Positions 21,701-24,882 of a DNA stretch of 24,882 nucleotides are shown piece by piece. Source of the DNA: a virus; the IMG/VR virus record IMGVR_UViG_3300030116_007036, positions 1 to 24,882 of that record; one strand, written 5' to 3'. The notes beneath the pieces were generated by a model. That model was not told the origin of the DNA. It searched no databases and was given only the letters and a program-made list of their open reading frames with translations. Position numbers and translations under genes: made by a program. Within the stretch, counting starts at the first letter, position 1; the number at the start of each line of letters is the position of its first letter.

Positions 21701-23739
21701 GGTGGTGCAGCCTCGGGAGCAGGGGCATCAGCATCCCTGGGCCTAACACGAGTAATAGGAATGGGTTGCTCCATTCCTTCTACATATACAGAGATGCCAG
21801 CCTTATCCTTAACTACAGCCCTTACAGCAGATGGAGTGCCTGGATTCCCCTCGGCATCAACAAAGTTAATAGTCTCGCCCACAACGGGCTCTGGAGGCGG
21901 AGCAACAGTTTCATCTAGCGCCTCTTCGAATCGAGTCTTTCTAGCCTCTGGGGTGATCTCCGCTTGGCGCACAGAAGCAGCAGCATCTTTTCTAGATACT
22001 GGGGTAGCTCTTTGTGCTGTTGTAGCTCTTGAAATAACTTCCGGCGTTACGGCCTCTGATATTTTAGCTGCAGCAGAATCGATAGAAGACCTGCCAGCAA
22101 CAACATCACTAGCCAACTGCCTGGCAATCTGCTCCTGCTCAGGTGTTAACTGCCTAAAGTAATTGATAAAGTTAGTAGCCATAAACGTGCTCATGGCATT
22201 GTAGGTTTTGTTATTTAACCCACCGCCATGAAACTGTTTAAGCAAAGCAATGAATGCACCAGCTTCAGGCACACCAGCCATTAGTCCGTAGAATGCAGCA
22301 GCCGTAAACTCAGCAGCAACCTGACCACGAGTCTTGGTAGAAAGCAGTGAGTCTTTAACTACAAAGTCACTAGCTTTCTTAGGTTTCTTATCCTTAAAGA
22401 GTTGCGCCATCGCATTGATAACTTGAGGGCGATATTCTTTTATGGGGATATTTGTAAGAGGAACAGTAGCCTCTTTGTCGAATCCAATTTTCTTTGCAAC
22501 AGCAGCCTTGGCCTTTGAAACAAGGCCAACTGCTGCTGCTGCCTTGGGTGACAACTCAACAAGCTGATCTACTAAACCGGCAGTCTTGCCACCCTTAGCA
22601 CGAACAGCCTTAGCAAGCTGAAAGCCCAGGAAGCCAATCATTGCAGTATCTAAGGGCCGGGCTCTAATCATCCCAGCAGGGTCGTCATCAATAGCTTTAA
22701 TCATAGCCCTAAAGCCATAACCAAGGCTTTTGCCAATACCAACACCCGACTTAATTCTGTCTTCAATTATGTCAGGAAATATAGACTCGACTAAACCAAA
22801 GTCTATACCTGCATCCCTAATTAAGCGCTCGTATTCATCATCAGGAACAGCAGCAATAATTTGCTTTATAAGATGCCAACTACCCTGATTTAACTCAACA
22901 AAGTTATCGATAAGCAGTTCGCCACGGCCCTTGTCCTTAGACTCCCTAATAGACTTTTTAAAATGACTAAGTGTTTGTACAAATGGATCTACCGAAAAAG
23001 GTTCAGCGCTTTCGTTTAAATAGTTGCGGCTTCGGTTTAAGCTGTTTTTTTCTTCTGTGGTTAACTCATCATACGGATCATCAAGAACACGATGCTCTCT
23101 AATGAGAGTCCTTGCGCTCTTAGCAAATGGGCCCATGCGCCTAGAAATAGCCCGACCTACTAAGGTAAGAGTTTTTTCATTATCACCAAGTTGCGAAAAC
23201 AAATGAGCACGCTTGTCAATATGCGCCTTAACCCAAAGCCCCTCGTCTAATTTAGACTCAGGATTATCTTTCTTCCAACGACGAAACGCAGTGCGAAGCT
23301 TTCGCTCCATGTTTCCAAACTCATCTGCGACAAGAACATCATTGTTAAGAGCCTCGGAGTAAGCACGCTTAGCAACACTTGGCTCTACAAAACCATAAAG
23401 CATTCCAGCCTTAATTGCTGATGTCCCAATAATTGGTGTTAGCAATACCTGAGATGCATCATAAGCAAACTCAGAGCCCAGAAGGGTTTTAGGCCCTTCT
23501 GGCTCTGGTTGCTGAGGCTGTCTAGGTTGAGCAGGTTGCTCGGGCTGCATTTGTTGAACAGGCTGCTGAGGCTGCTGAGGTTGCCGCTGCTCTTGCACAG
23601 GAGCAGGTTGCTGGAGTTCTGCTTCTCTCTCCTCAGCAAGCTCTCTAAGTCTATCCAAACCAGATCCAGCAGGAAGAGCGAACTGATTTTCTCTTTCATT
23701 AGCTAACTCTGCTAAACGCTCAAGGCCACTGCGGTTCAT
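15709..23739 (-). CDS. Giant 2676-aa protein with SLOG/MoCo-carrier domain, probable ejected or polyvalent virion protein
   Basis: The largest ORF here, uninterrupted for 2676 codons. Visible parts: a tandem N-terminal repeat (SGLERLAELANERE at 4-17; SGLDRLRELAEERE at 26-39); a Gln/Pro-rich spacer (42-82); a possible ADP-ribosyltransferase-like segment around 725-815 (LFHTTDEASSFD, GGVSATPF); a clear putative molybdenum-carrier/SLOG-type domain around 1190-1315 (VISGGQVGADKLGLEVAREL, GGTAPKGFR, YRQRTEQNVIDSDGTVVF, IRTINVAGNR); and a long C-terminal half with conserved-looking motifs (NSFGWSNQRFVSRSLLERM at ~2060; SLFSWFPTWSYKMVPLPG at ~2330). Many domains on one phage polypeptide is typical of polyvalent proteins and podophage internal virion proteins delivered with DNA. 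No strong ribosome-binding site precedes it, so coupling to the upstream gene is likely. Confidence 0.82.
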   Translation of the reverse strand: MNRSGLERLAELANERENQFALPAGSGLDRLRELAEEREAELQQPAPVQEQRQPQQPQQPVQQMQPEQPAQPRQPQQPEPEGPKTLLGSEFAYDASQVLLTPIIGTSAIKAGMLYGFVEPSVAKRAYSEALNNDVLVADEFGNMERKLRTAFRRWKKDNPESKLDEGLWVKAHIDKRAHLFSQLGDNEKTLTLVGRAISRRMGPFAKSARTLIREHRVLDDPYDELTTEEKNSLNRSRNYLNESAEPFSVDPFVQTLSHFKKSIRESKDKGRGELLIDNFVELNQGSWHLIKQIIAAVPDDEYERLIRDAGIDFGLVESIFPDIIEDRIKSGVGIGKSLGYGFRAMIKAIDDDPAGMIRARPLDTAMIGFLGFQLAKAVRAKGGKTAGLVDQLVELSPKAAAAVGLVSKAKAAVAKKIGFDKEATVPLTNIPIKEYRPQVINAMAQLFKDKKPKKASDFVVKDSLLSTKTRGQVAAEFTAAAFYGLMAGVPEAGAFIALLKQFHGGGLNNKTYNAMSTFMATNFINYFRQLTPEQEQIARQLASDVVAGRSSIDSAAAKISEAVTPEVISRATTAQRATPVSRKDAAASVRQAEITPEARKTRFEEALDETVAPPPEPVVGETINFVDAEGNPGTPSAVRAVVKDKAGISVYVEGMEQPIPITRVRPRDADAPAPEAAPPKQATQTEVRQAMREREASRTWLDRDKPEFLKEPQRDQLIDDIRNQKTEDYLFHTTDEASSFDIVNAGKLDAGGVSATPFTEAGYGNYVVVFRRKDLGNVGDGGNVQLAKGYTPAAPIAVIKMSELGISERPIGARARELGIQKEPPVDQTETVKRLAEERQKVLDQIEGMNVPELKAFAMYRGMSLKAVRESLPEKKNLKAAVIAFVKGEEGTVRSLDATAIAAVDKLLATVPGSLAKLTLIVRRLKTERDPAVRDVLTDRLDSLSRDALTKENIPTKDVLAAIDEGGEAAPVQAGAITIRGPKADEAYVRTVTDQIRQQIDAPDTALSLYDGLTSQGRKRLAELGIDSETDFANLSALDKRSLVLNDLVKQQLRLERNSVIDQLRELGIISKRSKSRTNPTLKTEVSETGAIKPDGFIARKLAERGLARTQDIPIDPAIVTAPTKKIPTRYYDSPSARKLTESERMSEKYGGDFAKEGTSKPAPVSTSAATPREVIGQGKVREPAARIEKVISGGQVGADKLGLEVARELGIKTGGTAPKGFRTRDGADFTLRTRFNLKESKTPGYRQRTEQNVIDSDGTVVFAVDTNSPGTRMTRNFASKHNKPYIENPTPKQFSKFVADNNIRTINVAGNRVFNDRAKVKDVLSAGLQGPVPRQTVVPKETFIPGRKKLPGPKRPKPKRAEPTPARKPIVAKVRREGEVVKSFPERVKEHTSSVREQQKRDVALSRYAADDIALDGIVGDIKDFAKGFSKDKQPAAESATYAQLISNNPNVYANHNVFDAAVKQYGPENVPVEVSKAYARSLAETYGPDSAPAKEFGVSQFLTKDELAAITKEAKSLGLEFADPKEPVVYLSDVQAANIADRAIANTSMLGPLQGPELPPSAYKRAARVAKSAVDKAVPPKSSANLIPETPLGIEKQKAAINKSKNLTEEQKQEATNTLVDQETEMHQGGAAVPAGTRPDNTNPTYDFASVLLPELKPSKDGQGFSTFLRRPTDIYISEVLGQMKDILKGLGIVRERGTGPKVYGAVRAIQDAAGFGWSILASEKLQNAIAKDIATKALEASGLNPKTNRTVYYKFVKEVLNHLDQYRLPLLAPIGMQGGLVARIPGTLKLSNGRKVDMARAVRDTLRKEMNNPDADGLTVAQQIARDAIKNLASVISAEAGRAGFYKGMFNYHLRYFFDEHLDAVKDRQPIYRQNVQRPGKTTGYNEVIWSRVEQRFNNLTLEDAAKKIVERRVIDDRSIPNSLPGNLDGAQLASYILDPSNRKKLAGHLDSVLKEKYGTQLTLADTTKIFGDNGLLAREVPQLKTLNGIGENLELGFFPGVSGGRTKGSAASLSPVVQEMFVNSQDPIFKTSADIRQKALPAVWKFKVTPGMNNSFGWSNQRFVSRSLLERMVLNSKGKMTVWNLPTQQGNYFSNVGTMSMYFGNMPMDTVIQTVTSVIRLAKYRKLKRGGASSKAYRSGQIKIDDQTKRAYDQLENLQLEGSDLAQAELAQLSELPDMADAFSSVGSPRLAAVGSYINEYFGGKYWAKPSKRAVDAIERGARTGYNFGDAGGKLALYEHHFKVMDGHMNNKDVTSIQLEQSLNSKIVLNRDKNGRWYLEEGKPLSQKQIDRYMAIAAERNAYRLIPNYLADVGAIIPVLRANTLGSLFSWFPTWSYKMVPLPGKRGILSAIFFDDNTYTPMSGNSISPAHVGTQALRALRAIAYMNSLKGVASDIDVYNGQVNETGPGTFTLGNNVVYDSNDAGYSWVSSARNMNSLAPALQTLMIGLKSAGGLTDAAYKAMGIEPTEEVKRLNKAFESGFLKVGMKEALDISLITGNVISEMLMMGQGAKQYGFKEPGLTEYLVKASAAFIGGTPAQLGYGLLAAGGPTSPTFKYSPLKFSSPFSDGDYTNAVPIGKMVIQRVFGGFKKVNMTKKEMKFVDKFTKTMQDRLDSLKSEAKMIYRTSDPGKALSIQNQINELSSEIERQKKILQYRRIKPGRYVNVGRYAD

Positions 23740-23748
23740 AGTTAGATA

Positions 23749-24846
23749 TTAGTTTCTATTTGTCTTAAGATAGATACCGATTGCGTTGCTTCTTCTGCGA
23801 GTATCAGCTTCATCAAAGAACTTTTTATCCATGATCTCCGTATAAAGAGCGCCCAGGTTGTTGTAACTACCTCGCTCTATGCCTGTAAGAAGATCAGTTA
23901 TCTTAGCAATCTTTGCAGTTATCTTTGTAACTTCTTCGCGTTCCTCGTCTGATTGCTCTGTGGGACCTCTTAGATTTACCTCGGCAACCTTAGCAATTAG
24001 CGAAGCAACAGCACCTTGAGACTCATCAATAATACCCTTAGCAGCAAGAGCAGGAGGAGTTTGTCCTAAATCAAAGTTCCTACTAAGAACCTTTTCTGCT
24101 TGTACTCTTGCTCGATTATAGTTTTCTATAATTGCAATTGCCATTCCCTCTACTGATTCATTGTAGCCAGGATCTCCCGCTTTAGGCATTGTTCTAAACT
24201 GATCAGGACTAATACCACCATTTCTAAAGACAGACGTAAGAAGGCTGAACTTTGCCTTTTTTGCTTCTACACTGTCTCCATGTATAGAATTGGTAGGATT
24301 ATTATATTGATCAATAAGCCCAATAAGAGTGTCACTTGGATTTAAGAAAGAGGTAGATACTTCAGGAATCTTAAATGGAATCTTTCCTCTATAAGCCGAC
24401 CTTGCTTTTTGCCTAAGTCCCTGAGACGCCTTTCGGGCTTCTTTTCTTTGCTGAAACTTTAGTCTCTGTAGTGCCAGCCTGTAATTTCTTTCATTGTTGC
24501 GAGCATCCTCAGACAAACGACGCAAAGCTGTTTCGGCATTTGTTTGCTTAACTTCTAGTTCGCCTCTTTCTATCTGGGTCTGATCTGTTCTGCGTTGTGT
24601 CTGAGATTTAACATTTCCTACATCAGCCAGTATTTTTTCAAGACCAGAGACATAAGGAGCAAGTTTGGGATCTTTTAATGCAAGCTGTTTAAAAGTAGCA
24701 ACAGCAGCATCAAGTGCCTTAACCGCATTCTCAGATCGAATGCCCTCAACTTCAGCTTCTGCTTTTTCTACACCAGCAATTGCTCCACGAGTTTTAAGCC
24801 GCTGTGCTTCTAGCTCCGCTTGAGTCTGCGGGAACAACGAGGCCAT
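23749..24846 (-). CDS. Coiled-coil virion protein candidate
   Basis: A 365-aa product if it starts at 24846 (MASLFPQTQAELEAQRLKTR); the frame is open upstream to the window edge, so the true start may lie beyond it. Long helical, charged stretches (for example TALRRLSEDARNNERNYRLA and LQRLKFQQRKEARKAS) indicate coiled coils, with a folded middle (NPSDTLIGLIDQYNNPTNS). It ends ten bases before the giant gene. Size and position are like those of internal core partner proteins of podophages, but no family is recognised. Confidence 0.75.
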   Translation of the reverse strand: MASLFPQTQAELEAQRLKTRGAIAGVEKAEAEVEGIRSENAVKALDAAVATFKQLALKDPKLAPYVSGLEKILADVGNVKSQTQRRTDQTQIERGELEVKQTNAETALRRLSEDARNNERNYRLALQRLKFQQRKEARKASQGLRQKARSAYRGKIPFKIPEVSTSFLNPSDTLIGLIDQYNNPTNSIHGDSVEAKKAKFSLLTSVFRNGGISPDQFRTMPKAGDPGYNESVEGMAIAIIENYNRARVQAEKVLSRNFDLGQTPPALAAKGIIDESQGAVASLIAKVAEVNLRGPTEQSDEEREEVTKITAKIAKITDLLTGIERGSYNNLGALYTEIMDKKFFDEADTRRRSNAIGIYLKTNRN

Positions 24847-24882
24847 TAGTTTCTGCTGAGTACCAATCTGCCCTGCATCAGG
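24846..24882 (-). CDS. Possible C-terminal end of an upstream gene (runs off window)
   Basis: A frame ending LMQGRLVLSRN-stop closes as TAATG over the next ATG, the junction style used repeatedly in this genome. Only 11 codons are visible, so this could also be an out-of-frame read if the next gene starts further upstream. Confidence 0.35.
   Translation of the reverse strand, partial: LMQGRLVLSRN

Overview
The window looks like part of a tailed double-stranded DNA bacteriophage genome, probably lytic and with aquatic-phage affinities. Genes are densely packed and often joined by 1-8 base overlaps. Terminase, endolysin, holin-like and replication genes are all present, and many products are very small and lysine-rich. 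No rRNA, tRNA, CRISPR array, insertion sequence, integrase or lysogeny repressor was seen. Host and lineage cannot be fixed from this sequence alone.

There are three transcriptional blocks. (1) Positions 1-2827, minus strand: a packaging block reading toward position 1. It begins with a 401-codon ORF that contains, in another reading frame, a probable small terminase gene and, at its end, a separately startable 60-aa histone H1/Hc1-like gene. A TM plus coiled-coil protein, three small soluble basic proteins and a small TM protein follow, then the 5' end of the large terminase gene, which runs off the window. (2) Positions 3109-11921, plus strand: the early region. It opens with a 116-aa protein that ends in an SSB-type acidic tip, then a 300-base untranslated segment with repeats and hairpins, then ten mostly unrecognised small genes, a DUF932-family gene and a strong terminator. 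After that come the replication and recombination genes: a PD-(D/E)XK Fe-S nuclease that appears circularly permuted, a Sak4-like RecA-fold ATPase, a DUF669 protein, a RuvC-like resolvase and a DnaB-like helicase. (3) Positions 12001-24882, minus strand: a late block reading toward position 12001 and meeting the helicase gene tail to tail. In transcription order it has a coiled-coil virion candidate, a 2676-aa giant protein, a 42-aa basic protein, an M15 endolysin, a LamG protein, small structural candidates, a holin-like protein with a terminator, a second TM protein, and basic or LysM proteins.

A likely working model is that the Sak4, DUF669, nuclease and RuvC products handle recombination alongside the DnaB-type helicase. 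The giant protein and its upstream partner may be internal or ejected virion proteins; the giant carries a SLOG/MoCo-carrier-like domain and a possible ADP-ribosyltransferase-like segment. The M15 peptidase and the small membrane proteins would serve lysis, and the terminase pair packages DNA. No DNA polymerase, primase, RNA polymerase, portal or major capsid gene is recognisable here.

The observations most worth a second look are the permuted nuclease, the small terminase gene nested in another ORF, the giant polyvalent-type protein, the LamG fold split by an insertion, the twin TTGAC-loop hairpins between 80-bp-spaced repeats, and a hairpin that sequesters a ribosome-binding site.
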